64,000 bases of DNA, taken from the NCBI RefSeq assembly GCF_015461835.1, contig NZ_JACOPX010000016.1, positions 110,486-174,485 on the forward strand, given 5' to 3'. The notes beneath the pieces are model-generated. The model was not told where the DNA came from. It did not search any database and saw nothing but the letters and a program-made list of their open reading frames with translations. Below are positions 1-10,400 of this stretch, piece after piece (position 1 is the stretch's first letter; each line of letters opens with the position of its first letter). The DNA is from Pseudomonas neuropathica (GTDB lineage: Bacteria; Pseudomonadota; Gammaproteobacteria; Pseudomonadales; Pseudomonadaceae). The translations under genes were made by a program, and so were the position numbers.

Positions 1-947
1 GAGTACAAGTAACCGGCATAACCGAGCATCACCGCACCCATGCCGACGCCGATCCGCGCCTCGTTCATCATCTGGAACATGTAGCTCAGGCCTTGATGCG
101 GCTTACCCACCAGATAACCGACACATTCACCGTTATCGCCGAAGTTCAGTGCGGTGGAGGTGGTGCCGCGCCAGCCCATCTTGTGGAAAAGCCCGGCCAG
201 CAGCACGTCATTGCGCTGGCCGAGACTGCCATCATCGTTGACCAGAAACTTCGGCACGATGAACAGCGAAATGCCTTTAACGCCCGCAGGTGCGTCCGGC
301 AGTTTGGCCAGCACCATGTGCACGATGTTTTCCGAGAGCGGATGATCACCGCCGGAAATAAAGATCTTGTTGCCCTTGAGGCGATAGGTGCCGTCGGACG
401 CCGGCTCGGCGCGCGTACGAATATCCGACAACGATGATCCTGCATGCGGTTCGGTCAGCGCCATGGTGCCGAAGAAGCGGCCATCGATCATGGGCTGCAG
501 GAAGCGTTGTTTCTGCTCGTCAGTGCCGAAGCTCTCGATCAGGTTCGCCGCGCCCATGGTCAGGAACGGGTAGGAGGTTGAAGCGGCGTTGGCCGACTGG
601 AAATGCGCGAAGCAGGCTTGCGACAGCAGTGTAGGAAGCTGCATGCCGCCGGCCTCGAAACTTCTCGCGGCGTTGAGGAATCCGGCTTCAAGGAAGGCAT
701 CCACCGCCGGTTTCACCTCGGGGATCAAAATCGCCTTGCCGTCCTCATAGCGCGGCTCGTTCTCGTCGCCCTTGCGGTTGTGCGGCGCAAAGTACTTCTC
801 GGCGATGTTGCGCGCGGTGCCGATGGCGGCATCGAAGGTCTCGCGGTTGTGCTCGGCAAAACGCTCACGCCGGGTCAGGCCCTCGGCATCAAGGACTTCA
901 TACAGCTCGAAAGCCAGATTGCGGGAACTGAGCAGCGTCTCGGACAT
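1..947 (-). CDS. Acyl-CoA dehydrogenase (3' end cut by window edge)
   Basis: The first 315 codons of a FAD-dependent acyl-CoA dehydrogenase; the C-terminal half lies beyond the left edge. The protein begins MSETLLSSRNLAF. It contains an N-terminal helical domain and the flavin/substrate strand region with MALTEPHAGSSLSDIRTRAE and GNKIFISGGDHPL, typical of the long (~600 residue) FadE/DmdC-like branch that carries an extra C-terminal domain. Expected role: oxidation of an acyl-CoA to the enoyl-CoA, passing electrons to ETF. The substrate cannot be read from the sequence. The gene is followed upstream (1035-1176) by REP elements and then by putA on the same strand; no operon link is apparent. 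Confidence 0.9.
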   Translation of the reverse strand, partial: MSETLLSSRNLAFELYEVLDAEGLTRRERFAEHNRETFDAAIGTARNIAEKYFAPHNRKGDENEPRYEDGKAILIPEVKPAVDAFLEAGFLNAARSFEAGGMQLPTLLSQACFAHFQSANAASTSYPFLTMGAANLIESFGTDEQKQRFLQPMIDGRFFGTMALTEPHAGSSLSDIRTRAEPASDGTYRLKGNKIFISGGDHPLSENIVHMVLAKLPDAPAGVKGISLFIVPKFLVNDDGSLGQRNDVLLAGLFHKMGWRGTTSTALNFGDNGECVGYLVGKPHQGLSYMFQMMNEARIGVGMGAVMLGYAGYLY

Positions 948-1034
948 GGCGGCCTACCTGAAATTGGGGTTGGGCCGAGTCTAGGCGTGCTGATAAAGGC
1001 TGAACAGGATGATTGATGGGCGTGATACAGAAGC

Positions 1035-1084
1035 AAAAGATCGCAGCCTTCTGTAGGAGCTGCCGAAGGCTGCGATCTTTTGAT
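1035..1084. repeat. REP palindrome, GATCGCAGCC family
   Basis: Compact inverted repeat with arms AAAAGATCGCAGCC and GGCTGCGATCTTTT around a central TGTAGGAGCTGCC. The same unit recurs at 13352, 15143, 16004, 18996 and, as a variant, 55629. It fits the REP/BIME elements known to be dispersed in P. fluorescens genomes. Confidence 0.85.
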
Positions 1085-1087
1085 CTT

Positions 1088-1176
1088 TGTAGGAGTGAGC
1101 CTGCTCGCGATAGCGGTCTGTCAGTCAAATAAATGTGTCTGATAGATCGCTATCGCGAGCAGGCTCACTCCTACAG
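1088..1176. repeat. REP pair, GTAGGAGTGAGCCTGCTCGCGA family
   Basis: Two head-to-head copies (TGTAGGAGTGAGCCTGCTCG and its reverse complement ending CTCACTCCTACA) separated by about 35 bases of unique sequence. Together with the preceding REP it fills the gap between the acyl-CoA dehydrogenase and putA. Further pairs of this family are at 7217, 28724 and 52896. Confidence 0.85.
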
Positions 1177-1224
1177 GGGATTTCATTCCAGGCGACCATT
1201 GCGGTCGCCTGGATTTACAGCGGT

Positions 1225-4200
1225 TTAGCCGATCGTCATCAAGCTGGCATTCCCCCCCGCCGCAGCGGTGTTAACGCTCAGCGCCCGCTCAATCACCAGG
1301 CGCTCCAGCGCAATGTTGGTCTCGCCCTGGGACAAGCCCTGAACCCCAACGATCGCGCCGGCACGCTTGGCGATCTGCTGGCAAACGCCGCGCAACTGGT
1401 CGGAATGGCCGTGATGCAGAACCGCATCAAACACCACCTCGTCTTTATTCCAGTCGGCAACCAGCTTGATCCGCGCCTGAATCTCCTTCGGCAGGCGTGC
1501 GAACAAGGCCTTGCTGATGTCGGACTCCGGCCATACCGCCGAACCGCCTACCGCCAGCACCGCCGCCAGTTGCGTCAGCAAATCACCTTCAACCTCGGCC
1601 AGGCACAGCACATGCTCGCGCGGCAGGATCGCGTAGCTGTTTTTCTCACCGGTCGGGCCGGCCAGCACGCGGGTGATGCCGCTCTGCGACTGCGCAGCGT
1701 ACTGCACGCATAGAGTGCTCAGGTCGGCAAACTTGTGGCTGTCGGCCCAGGCTTTCAGCGCGGTCAGCGGTTTGCTCATGGCGTCGCGCAGACGAACGTC
1801 CGGTGCCACGGCAGCATCACCGCGAGCGAAGGATTGTTCGATGGCATCCGTAGGACGTGTCGCCAGCAAACGGTACAGATACAGAGGGCCACCGGCTTTC
1901 GGACCGGTACCCGACAGGCCTTCGCCGCCGAATGGCTGCACGCCGACCACAGCACCAACGATGTTGCGGTTAACGTAGACGTTGCCGGCGTTGACGTTGT
2001 CGATCACCTTGGCGATGGTCTCGTCGATGCGCGTGTGCACGCCCAGCGTCAGGCCATAACCGGAAGCGTTGATCTGGCCGATCAGTTGATCGATCTCTTT
2101 GCGCTTGTAGCGCACCACGTGCAGCACCGGGCCGAAGATCTCGCGTTGCAGCTCGTCGAAGCTTTCCAGCTCGATCAGCGTCGGCATGACGAAGGTGCCG
2201 CGTTTGACTTCTTCGGTGTCGGCAATCGCCACTTGGTAGACGTTGCGACCTTTGTCGCGCATGCCCTGGATGTGCTTGTCGATGCCCGCCTTGGCTTCGG
2301 CGTCGATCACCGGGCCGATGTCCACGGACAGACGCTCAGGATTGCCGAGACGGCTTTCCGCCATGGCACCTTTGAGCATTTCGATGACGCGATCGGCGGA
2401 ATCTTCCTGCAAGCACAGTACGCGCAACGCCGAGCAACGCTGACCGGCGCTGTCGAAGGCCGACGAAACTACGTCGATGACGACTTGTTCGGTCAGTGCC
2501 GAAGAGTCGACGATCATCGCGTTCTGGCCACCGGTTTCGGCGATCAGCGGAATCGGACGGCCCTGGTTGTCGAGGCGACCGGCAATGTTGCGTTGCAGCA
2601 GGCGCGCGACTTCGGTGGAACCGGTGAACATCACGCCTTTGACGCGTTCATCACCGACCAGACCGGCGCCGACAGTTTCACCGCGCCCCGGCAGCAGTTG
2701 CAGCACGCCTTCCGGGATGCCGGCCTCAAGCATCAGGCGAACAGCCTGAGCCGCCACCAGTGGGGTTTGTTCGGCCGGTTTGGCCAGTACCGGGTTACCG
2801 GCAGCCAGTGCAGCAGCGACCTGGCCGCTGAAGATCGCCAGCGGGAAGTTCCACGGGCTGATGCACACCACCGGGCCCAGTGGGCGGTGGGCGTCATTAC
2901 TGAAATCGTTGCGAGCCTGCACCGCGTAATAACGCAGGAAGTCGACGGCTTCGCGGACTTCGGCGATGGCATTGGCGAAGGTCTTGCCGGCTTCGCGAGC
3001 CAACAGGCCCATCAGCGGCTGGATCTCGCCTTCCATCAAGTCAGCGGCACGTTCCAGAATCGCGGCACGTTCGGCCGGCGGGGTGGCCTGCCAGATCGGT
3101 GCGGCGTTCAGTGCGCATTGGATGGCATTGTCGACGTCTTCGACGGTGGCCTCTTGAACATGACCGACCACATCACGGTGGTCGGCCGGGTTCAGAACCG
3201 CTGCTGGCGTTTCGTTGCTGGAAGCGCAACCGAGCATCGGCGCAGCTTTCCAGTCATTGTGCGCAGTGGCGAGCAAGGCGCAGGACAACGAGGCCAGACG
3301 ATGTTCGTTGGCCATGTCGATGCCGCTGGAGTTGGCGCGCTCTGAACCGTACAGATCACGCGGCAGCGGAATACGCGGATGCGGCAGGCCGAAACCACCT
3401 TCCACGGTCGCCATCTGCTCGATCTGCGCCACCGGATCGGCCACCAGTTCCTGAATCGAAATCGACTGGTCGGCGATGCGGTTGACGAACGAAGTGTTCG
3501 CGCCGTTTTCCAGCAAGCGACGTACGAGGTACGCCAGCAGGGTTTCGTGAGTACCGACCGGAGCGTACACGCGGCACGGACGGTTCAGCTTGCCTTCGGA
3601 AACTTTGCCTACAACCTGCTCGTACAACGGTTCGCCCATGCCGTGCAGGCACTGGAATTCGTACTGGCCGGGGTAATAGTTCTGACCGGCAATGTGGTAA
3701 ATGGCCGACAGGGTGTGGGCGTTGTGCGTGGCGAACTGCGGGTAGATGACTTCCGGCACCGACAGCAGTTTGCGTGCGCAAGCGATGTAGGAAACGTCGG
3801 TGTACACCTTGCGGGTGTAGACCGGATAGCCTTCCAGGCCTTCGACCTGGGCGCGTTTGATTTCGCTGTCCCAGTACGCGCCTTTTACCAGGCGGATCAT
3901 CAAGCGATGACGGCTGCGACGGGCCAGATCGATCACGTAGTCGATCACGTACGGGCAGCGCTTCTGGTAAGCCTGGATGACGAAACCGATGCCGTTCCAG
4001 CCGGTCAGTTGCGGCTCGAAGCACAGGCGCTCAAGCAGATCCAGCGACAGTTCGAGACGGTCGGCTTCTTCGGCGTCGATGTTCAGGCCGATGTCGTATT
4101 GCTTGGCCAGCAAGGTCAGCGACAGCAGGCGCGGGTACAGCTCGTCCATCACGCGCTCGTACTGCGCACGGCTGTAACGCGGGTGCAGGGCCGACAGCTT

Positions 4201-5178
4201 GATGGAGATGCCCGGGCCTTCATAAATCCCACGACCGTGGGAGGCTTTGCCGATCGAGTGAATGGCTTGTTCGTACGACGCCAGGTACTTCTGCGCGTCG
4301 TGTTCGGTCAGGGCCGCTTCACCGAGCATGTCGTAGGAATAACGGAAGCCCTTGGCTTCGAACTTGCTCGCGTTGGCCAAGGCTTCGGCGATGGTTTCGC
4401 CGGTCACGAACTGCTCGCCCATCAGGCGCATGGCCATGTCGACGCCCTTGCGGATCATCGGCTCGCCGCTCTTGCCGATGATGCGGCTCAGCGACGACGT
4501 CAGGCCGGCTTCGTTGTGCGTCGAGACCAGTTTGCCGGTCAACAGCAGGCCCCAAGTGGCGGCGTTGACGAACAGTGAAGGGCTGTTGCCCAAATGCGGA
4601 TGCCAGTTGCCGGTGCTGATCTTGTCGCGGATCAGTGCGTCGCGAGTGCCCTTGTCCGGGATACGCAGCAGCGCTTCGGCGAGGCACATCAGCGCTACGC
4701 CTTCCTGGGACGACAGGGAAAATTCCTGCAGCAGACCTTGAACAATGCCTGCACGACCGCCGGCACTTTTCTGGTTACGCAGTTTTTCCGCAATGGACGC
4801 GGCAAGCTTGTTGGTGGCTTCAGCCATGGCGACCGGCAGGCGAGCCTGTTCGATCAGCATCGGCACCACTTCCGGCTCAGGGCGACGGTAAGCAGCGGTG
4901 ATCGAGGCGCGCAGAACGGACTGCGGCAGGATGCTTTCCGCAAATTCGAGGAAGCATTGGTGGGCGTGATCGGTGTGGACTTCGCCCGCCTCATCGGCGT
5001 CCTTGGCGGTCAAACCGTTCAGCTCGGTCAGGGTTGCACCACCCTCGAGTTTTTCCAGGTAATTGAAAATTGCCTGCTTGATCAGCCAGTGCGGCGTGCG
5101 ATCAATCGAGGTTGCGGCGGCCTTCAGGCGTTCGCGGGTCGGGTCATCGAGTTTGACCCCAAGGGTGGTGGTAGCCAT
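1225..5178 (-). CDS. putA: Trifunctional proline utilisation protein PutA
   Basis: A 1317-residue bifunctional enzyme that also acts as a repressor. It oxidises proline to pyrroline-5-carboxylate (FAD proline dehydrogenase) and then to glutamate (NAD P5C dehydrogenase). Residues 1-47 form a ribbon-helix-helix DNA-binding domain (TTLGVKLDDPTRERLKAAA). The proline dehydrogenase barrel covers roughly 190-560, with RLVKGAYWDSEIKRAQ near 428. The aldehyde dehydrogenase half has the general-base Glu in IAETGGQNAM near 880 and the catalytic Cys in GQRCSALR near 914, followed by the C-terminal domain of long PutAs. The start at 5178 is preferred over the ATG 12 codons upstream because MATTTLGVKL is the conserved beginning. 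The gene is divergent from putP, and the gap contains GTTGCA sites like those bound by the PutA RHH domain in E. coli, so self-repression is likely. Confidence 0.98.
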   Translation of the reverse strand: MATTTLGVKLDDPTRERLKAAATSIDRTPHWLIKQAIFNYLEKLEGGATLTELNGLTAKDADEAGEVHTDHAHQCFLEFAESILPQSVLRASITAAYRRPEPEVVPMLIEQARLPVAMAEATNKLAASIAEKLRNQKSAGGRAGIVQGLLQEFSLSSQEGVALMCLAEALLRIPDKGTRDALIRDKISTGNWHPHLGNSPSLFVNAATWGLLLTGKLVSTHNEAGLTSSLSRIIGKSGEPMIRKGVDMAMRLMGEQFVTGETIAEALANASKFEAKGFRYSYDMLGEAALTEHDAQKYLASYEQAIHSIGKASHGRGIYEGPGISIKLSALHPRYSRAQYERVMDELYPRLLSLTLLAKQYDIGLNIDAEEADRLELSLDLLERLCFEPQLTGWNGIGFVIQAYQKRCPYVIDYVIDLARRSRHRLMIRLVKGAYWDSEIKRAQVEGLEGYPVYTRKVYTDVSYIACARKLLSVPEVIYPQFATHNAHTLSAIYHIAGQNYYPGQYEFQCLHGMGEPLYEQVVGKVSEGKLNRPCRVYAPVGTHETLLAYLVRRLLENGANTSFVNRIADQSISIQELVADPVAQIEQMATVEGGFGLPHPRIPLPRDLYGSERANSSGIDMANEHRLASLSCALLATAHNDWKAAPMLGCASSNETPAAVLNPADHRDVVGHVQEATVEDVDNAIQCALNAAPIWQATPPAERAAILERAADLMEGEIQPLMGLLAREAGKTFANAIAEVREAVDFLRYYAVQARNDFSNDAHRPLGPVVCISPWNFPLAIFSGQVAAALAAGNPVLAKPAEQTPLVAAQAVRLMLEAGIPEGVLQLLPGRGETVGAGLVGDERVKGVMFTGSTEVARLLQRNIAGRLDNQGRPIPLIAETGGQNAMIVDSSALTEQVVIDVVSSAFDSAGQRCSALRVLCLQEDSADRVIEMLKGAMAESRLGNPERLSVDIGPVIDAEAKAGIDKHIQGMRDKGRNVYQVAIADTEEVKRGTFVMPTLIELESFDELQREIFGPVLHVVRYKRKEIDQLIGQINASGYGLTLGVHTRIDETIAKVIDNVNAGNVYVNRNIVGAVVGVQPFGGEGLSGTGPKAGGPLYLYRLLATRPTDAIEQSFARGDAAVAPDVRLRDAMSKPLTALKAWADSHKFADLSTLCVQYAAQSQSGITRVLAGPTGEKNSYAILPREHVLCLAEVEGDLLTQLAAVLAVGGSAVWPESDISKALFARLPKEIQARIKLVADWNKDEVVFDAVLHHGHSDQLRGVCQQIAKRAGAIVGVQGLSQGETNIALERLVIERALSVNTAAAGGNASLMTIG

Positions 5179-5250
5179 ATTTTTATCCTCATGGTTGCCA
5201 CAGTTGCGTGGCATCAGCTGGCGGCAAGATTAGCCGTGCGCCGAAAGAGG

Positions 5251-5489
5251 TGCAACCGGGTGCAACCCTTTTTTTGTCGGAAAAATAAACGCTTCGTCAG
5301 GAATTATTTTCTGGTACGGAAGTGCCGCACTTGCTTGGTGCTTTTGCTTCTAGCAACGCGCTGTGACTGCGCTAAAAGGGAGCAAAAACCGCCTGTTTCT
5401 CGGAATATCCGACTAGGTGCAACTAATTCGCACGAAACTGGTTGCACCTTTTTTGGTTTGTTGCATAGCATTCGCGCCCTAGGTGCAAC
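5251..5489. promoter_or_regulatory. putA-putP control region with six GTTGCA sites
   Basis: The 457-base gap between the divergent putA and putP starts contains the hexamer GTTGCA or its complement at 5251, 5261, 5418, 5441, 5460 and 5484. Several sit in the longer form AGGTGCAACC. GTTGCA is the published consensus for the E. coli PutA ribbon-helix-helix domain, and this putA encodes such a domain. The sites form one cluster near the putA start (5251-5266) and one nearer putP (5418-5489), which suggests control of both promoters. No other gene is visible in this gap. Confidence 0.7.
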
Positions 5490-5635
5490 CGGGATAACCC
5501 GGTGTATCGGCTGGTGGCTTTCCTGGGGAAACATCAGTCCTAAATGCGCGGGATCCCGAATCGTCTGCCAAACGTCGTCGTTTGCGCGCGGTTCATCACC
5601 GCTGCTACATAAAAACAAAGCCAGGGCGTAACTTA

Positions 5636-7120
5636 ATGAGCGTAAGCAATCCAACACTGATCACGTTCGTGATCTACATCGCAGCAATGGTGCTGATCGG
5701 CTTCATGGCCTATCGCTCCACCAATAACCTTTCTGACTATATTCTTGGCGGCCGTAGCCTGGGCAGCGTCGTGACGGCTCTGTCTGCCGGTGCTTCCGAC
5801 ATGAGCGGCTGGTTGTTGATGGGCCTGCCGGGCGCCATCTACATGTCCGGTCTGTCCGAAAGCTGGATCGCCATCGGCCTGATCGTCGGTGCCTACCTGA
5901 ACTGGCTGTTCGTTGCCGGCCGTCTGCGTGTGCAGACCGAGCACAACGGCGATGCCCTGACCCTGCCGGACTACTTCTCCAGCCGTTTCGAAGATAAAAG
6001 CGGCTTGCTGCGCATTATTTCGGCGATCGTGATCCTGGTGTTCTTCACCATTTATTGCGCTTCCGGCATCGTGGCTGGCGCCCGTCTGTTTGAAAGCACC
6101 TTCGGCATGTCCTACGAAACGGCGCTGTGGGCCGGTGCTGCGGCGACGATTGCCTACACCTTCGTTGGTGGTTTCCTTGCGGTGAGCTGGACCGACACCG
6201 TGCAAGCGACCCTGATGATTTTCGCGCTGATCCTTACGCCGATCATCGTCCTGCTGGCCACCGGCGGCGTCGACACCACGTTCCTGGCCATCGAAGCCAA
6301 CGATCCAAGCAACTTCGACATGCTCAAAGGCACCACCTTCATCGGCATCATCTCGCTGATGGGCTGGGGTCTGGGCTACTTCGGTCAGCCGCACATCCTC
6401 GCGCGTTTCATGGCGGCGGATTCGGTTAAGTCGATCGCCAAGGCGCGTCGCATTTCCATGACCTGGATGATCCTGTGCCTGGGCGGCACCGTGGCCGTGG
6501 GCTTCTTCGGCATCGCCTACTTCTCGGCACACCCGGAAGTGGCCGGTCCCGTGACCGAGAACCACGAGCGCGTGTTCATCGAACTGGCGAAAATCCTCTT
6601 CAACCCTTGGATTGCCGGTGTACTGCTGTCGGCCATTCTGGCTGCGGTGATGAGCACCCTGAGCTGCCAGTTGCTGGTGTGCTCGAGCGCCCTGACCGAA
6701 GACTTCTACAAAACCTTCCTGCGTAAATCCGCTTCCCAGGTTGAACTGGTGTGGGTCGGCCGCGCGATGGTGCTGCTGGTTGCACTTATCGCGATCGGTC
6801 TGGCCGCCAATCCGGAAAACCGCGTACTCGGCCTGGTGTCCTACGCCTGGGCCGGTTTCGGTGCTGCGTTCGGTCCGGTTGTACTGATCTCGGTCATCTG
6901 GAAAGGCATGACCCGCGACGGCGCACTGGCCGGTATCCTGGTCGGCGCGATCACCGTGGTGGTCTGGAAGCATTTCGAACTGCTGGGTCTGTACGAAATC
7001 ATCCCGGGCTTCATCTTCGCCAGCCTGGCTATCCTGATCGTCAGCAAGCTCGGCACGCCGACTGCTGGCATGGTGCAGCGCTTTGAAGCGGCGGAAAAAG
7101 ATTTCCACCTGAACAAGTAA
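5636..7120 (+). CDS. putP: Sodium/proline symporter PutP
   Basis: A 494-residue inner-membrane Na+/proline symporter of the SSS family with about 13 membrane helices. The conserved early region reads FMAYRSTNNLSDYILGGR, followed by ALSAGASDMSGWLLMGLPG, the Na+-binding helix of PutP. Later MGWGLGYFGQPHILARFMA is the other strongly conserved family block. The ATG at 5636 (MSVSNPTLITF) is chosen over the upstream in-frame ATG at 5582, which would add 18 residues unlike any transporter N-terminus. It supplies proline to PutA, encoded divergently, and is followed by a strong intrinsic terminator. Confidence 0.97.
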   Translation: MSVSNPTLITFVIYIAAMVLIGFMAYRSTNNLSDYILGGRSLGSVVTALSAGASDMSGWLLMGLPGAIYMSGLSESWIAIGLIVGAYLNWLFVAGRLRVQTEHNGDALTLPDYFSSRFEDKSGLLRIISAIVILVFFTIYCASGIVAGARLFESTFGMSYETALWAGAAATIAYTFVGGFLAVSWTDTVQATLMIFALILTPIIVLLATGGVDTTFLAIEANDPSNFDMLKGTTFIGIISLMGWGLGYFGQPHILARFMAADSVKSIAKARRISMTWMILCLGGTVAVGFFGIAYFSAHPEVAGPVTENHERVFIELAKILFNPWIAGVLLSAILAAVMSTLSCQLLVCSSALTEDFYKTFLRKSASQVELVWVGRAMVLLVALIAIGLAANPENRVLGLVSYAWAGFGAAFGPVVLISVIWKGMTRDGALAGILVGAITVVVWKHFELLGLYEIIPGFIFASLAILIVSKLGTPTAGMVQRFEAAEKDFHLNK

Positions 7121-7143
7121 TGCCCTGAGCTTCGGCTTACCCG

Positions 7144-7182
7144 AAAACGGCCCGTTTCCTACAGGAGACGGGCCGTTTTTTT
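7144..7182 (+). terminator. Intrinsic terminator after putP
   Basis: Inverted repeat AAAACGGCCCGT...ACGGGCCGTTTT with a short loop and a T-run, 24 bases after the putP stop. It is a canonical Rho-independent terminator. Confidence 0.9.
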
Positions 7183-7216
7183 GTGCCTGTGATTTCTCTG
7201 ATTCACCGCGTGTCCC

Positions 7217-7306
7217 TGTAGGAGTGAGTCTGCTCGCGATAGCGGTTCATCAGTAACGAATATGTTGACTGACACACTGCTATCGCGAGCAGGCTCACTC
7301 CTACAA
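7217..7306. repeat. REP pair, GTAGGAGTGAGCCTGCTCGCGA family
   Basis: Head-to-head REP copies; the first has one mismatch (GAGTCTG for GAGCCTG). They lie between the putP terminator and vgrG, on the left border of the accessory island. The rest of the 7121-7471 gap shows only the terminator and presumably the vgrG promoter. Confidence 0.85.
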
Positions 7307-7471
7307 GGGATGGAGGTGAACTTGAGAGACTTGTCTGTAGTTGAAGGCGTCGCTTTTTGCAGGGTTTTTCGTCAATGAAAGTAGGGCAAATCTGATTTTC
7401 CCGTCACCCATTCATCACCCCTTGCCCCTCATGCAGAATCGCCCGCCCTTCATTCTGCAGAGAGACATCGG

Positions 7472-10400
7472 ATGTTCGCGCCTGCCAATCAACCGCGTTT
7501 CACGTTGACCCTCGAAGGCGCCCAACATGACCTCAAAGTCCTTGAGTTCACGGGCAAGGAAGCCATCAGCCAACCCTTTCGTTTCGAGCTGGAACTGGTC
7601 AGTGAACGACCGGATCTGGATCTCGAAAGCCTGCTGCATTGTCAGGCGTTTCTGAATCTGGATGCTCAGGGTTCCGGTATCCACGGTCAGATTTATCAGG
7701 TCGGGCAGGGCGATTCGGGGAAACGTCTGACGCGCTATCACTTAAGCCTCGTGCCACGTCTGACGTATCTGGGACACCGCATCAATCAGCGGATTTTCCA
7801 GCATCAGAGCGTGCCGCAAATTGTTGCGCAGGTGCTTAAGGACCACGCGATCCTTCGTGATGCTTTCGATTTCCGGTTAGGCAGTGAATACCCGGTTCGT
7901 GAGTATTGCGTGCAGTACGCCGAGAGCGATCTGGCGTTTATCCAACGCCTGTGTGCCGAGGTCGGCATTCATTACCACTTTCAGCACAGCCCGCAAGGTC
8001 ACTTGTTGGTGTTCGGCGATGACCAGACCGTGTTCCCGCGTCTCGCCGAGCCAACGGTTTATCTGCCGGGAAGTGGCATGTCCGCTGGGGCGGCGGCGAT
8101 TCAGCGTTTCAATGTTCGCGTGGAAACCCGCACCAGCGTGGTGACCCGGCGCGATTACAACTTTGAAAAACCACGCCTGCACCTGCAAACCCGTATCGAC
8201 GGCGAGCAGCGCCCAGTGCTCGAGGACTATCACTTCCCCGGTCAATTCAATGATCGTGAAACCGGAAAGCACCTCGCCCAGCGGGCACTTGAGCGACATG
8301 TCGCCGATTACCGTCAGGCCGAAGGCATCGGCGACGAATCCGCACTGGTTTGCGGACATTTCCTGCAACTGACCGAGCATCCGCGCCACGACTGGAATGA
8401 CCTGTGGCTGCTGACCGCCGTTGAACACCATGGCCGCCAGCCGCAAGTGCTGGAGGAGTCGGTAACCAGCGATGGCGAGGGATTTCAGGGGTACCGTAAT
8501 AGCTTTCTCGCCACGCCGTGGGACGTGTTTTTCCGCCCGGCGCTGGGGCCGGAAAAACCACGCATGCTCGGTTACCAACCGGGCGTTGTGACCGGGCCGA
8601 AAGACACGGAAATCCACTGCGACGAGTACGGTCGGGTCAAGGTGCAGTTGGCTTGGGATCGCGACGGTGAATTGAACGAACACTCGAGCTGCTGGCTGCG
8701 CGTTGCCACTAACTGGGCGCACGACCGTTACGGCAGCGTGTTGATCCCGCGAGTCGGCATGGAAGTGCTGGTCGGCTTCATCGATGCCGACGCCGACAAA
8801 CCCCTGGTCGTGGGCTGCCTGCCCAACGCCGCGACCCCGATCCCGCTGGACCTGCCGGCGGACAAGACCCGCAGCATTTTCCGCAGCCAGAGCAGCCCCG
8901 GCGGGGGCGGTTACAACGAACTGCGCATCGAGGATCGCAAAGGCGCCGAGGAAATCTACCTGCGCGCCCAGCGCAACTGGACGCAGCATGTGTTGCACGA
9001 TCAACAAGTGCAGGTCGATAACCAGCGCAGCATCGTCGTCACCGGCACCGCCCGCCATGAGTTGAAGGCTGATGAACAGCGCATCACTCATGGTCGGCGC
9101 CAGACCGAAGTGAAGCAGGACGATCATCTGAGCGTGAGCGGCGACCGGCATATTCGCGTGAGCAATCAGGCGATCAGCGCCAGTGGGCAATTCCACGTCA
9201 GCGCCGGTCAGCAAGTGGTCATCGACGGTGGCGCGAGTGCGACGATTCAGGCCGGCGGGCAGTGGATCAACATCGGTCCCGGCGGCATTTTCAGCAGTGT
9301 GCCGATTGTCGTGGGCGGCGCGCCGATGGCGGCGATGAGTGCCGCGCCGGTTGTACCGGGATTGCCGGAGAAGCTGGCGGCAGCGTCCGCCGCCATCCTC
9401 ACGCCGGCACAGATTATGAGCCTGAAAAGCGATGCGCCGTTCTGCGAAGAGTGCGAGCGCTGCAAGAATGGCATTTGCCCGACGCCCGACACGTTGTCGC
9501 AACCCCGAAAGTCCTCAGCCCGGCCGGCGCCTTCGGGCGCTGAGCCGGGCTTTCATATTGTTGAACAGGGAATGTCTCGGTCTGCACTGGAATCCACACT
9601 GTTCCCGCAGCCGGACCCGGCCGTGCTGGAGAAATTTCGTAGCCTCAATCCGCAACTCACTCAATACGCCAAACCCGGCCAACTGATCGTGCTGAGCGAT
9701 CCGCGTAATACACAATGCACTCGGGAAGAGGCGTTGCTGATGGAGGCGGCGCAGAAAGTTGATACGGCACTCGAACCTTTGAGCGATGCAGAAGCTGAGT
9801 TTGTATCGCGCCACCATGAAGAAATTGGATCGTTTCTATCGCAAGGTTCCACCGGTCTGGGCATAGGCTCGGCGATGTTCGCCACACACTTGGGCAATCT
9901 CAAAGACATCCTTGTAGATATAGAAAGCCTGCATAAGCGGACGTTTGACAAACATGGGAAGCTTCAAGGTGCGGAGTTTTTTGCCGAACGCAAAAAGCTG
10001 ATGGGACGGCTGGATAGCAATCTTGGCCCTTTAGTACGCAAAGGAGTGGGCATACCCAATCATCCGAAACTGAAAAGTGCATTGGGGATTTCAAGTCGCA
10101 GCCTTGTACATCATTGGACCAAGGCAGGTACTGCGGGTGGTATTCCAGGTTACGCGACGCACATTGATGGGGTGAGCAGAGCCGGTAAGGTGATGAAAGT
10201 AGGTGGGTTGGTTGGTATTGCAATAGGGGCTTCCGCCTCCGGGCTCAAAGTGAAGGAGACCTGCCGGATTGGAACTGAAGCAGCGTGCAGGAAGGTTCGG
10301 TTTTCGGAAGGCGGGAAGTTTGCCGGTGCCGTGGGAGGAAGTATGGCAGGCGGGGCTCTTGGATCTCTTGTTTGTGTGGGTATCGGGCTTGTCACTGCAG

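Noticed and set aside
1735..4578. Long open frames antisense to putA
   Set aside because: Same shadow effect; the minus strand encodes a complete PutA.
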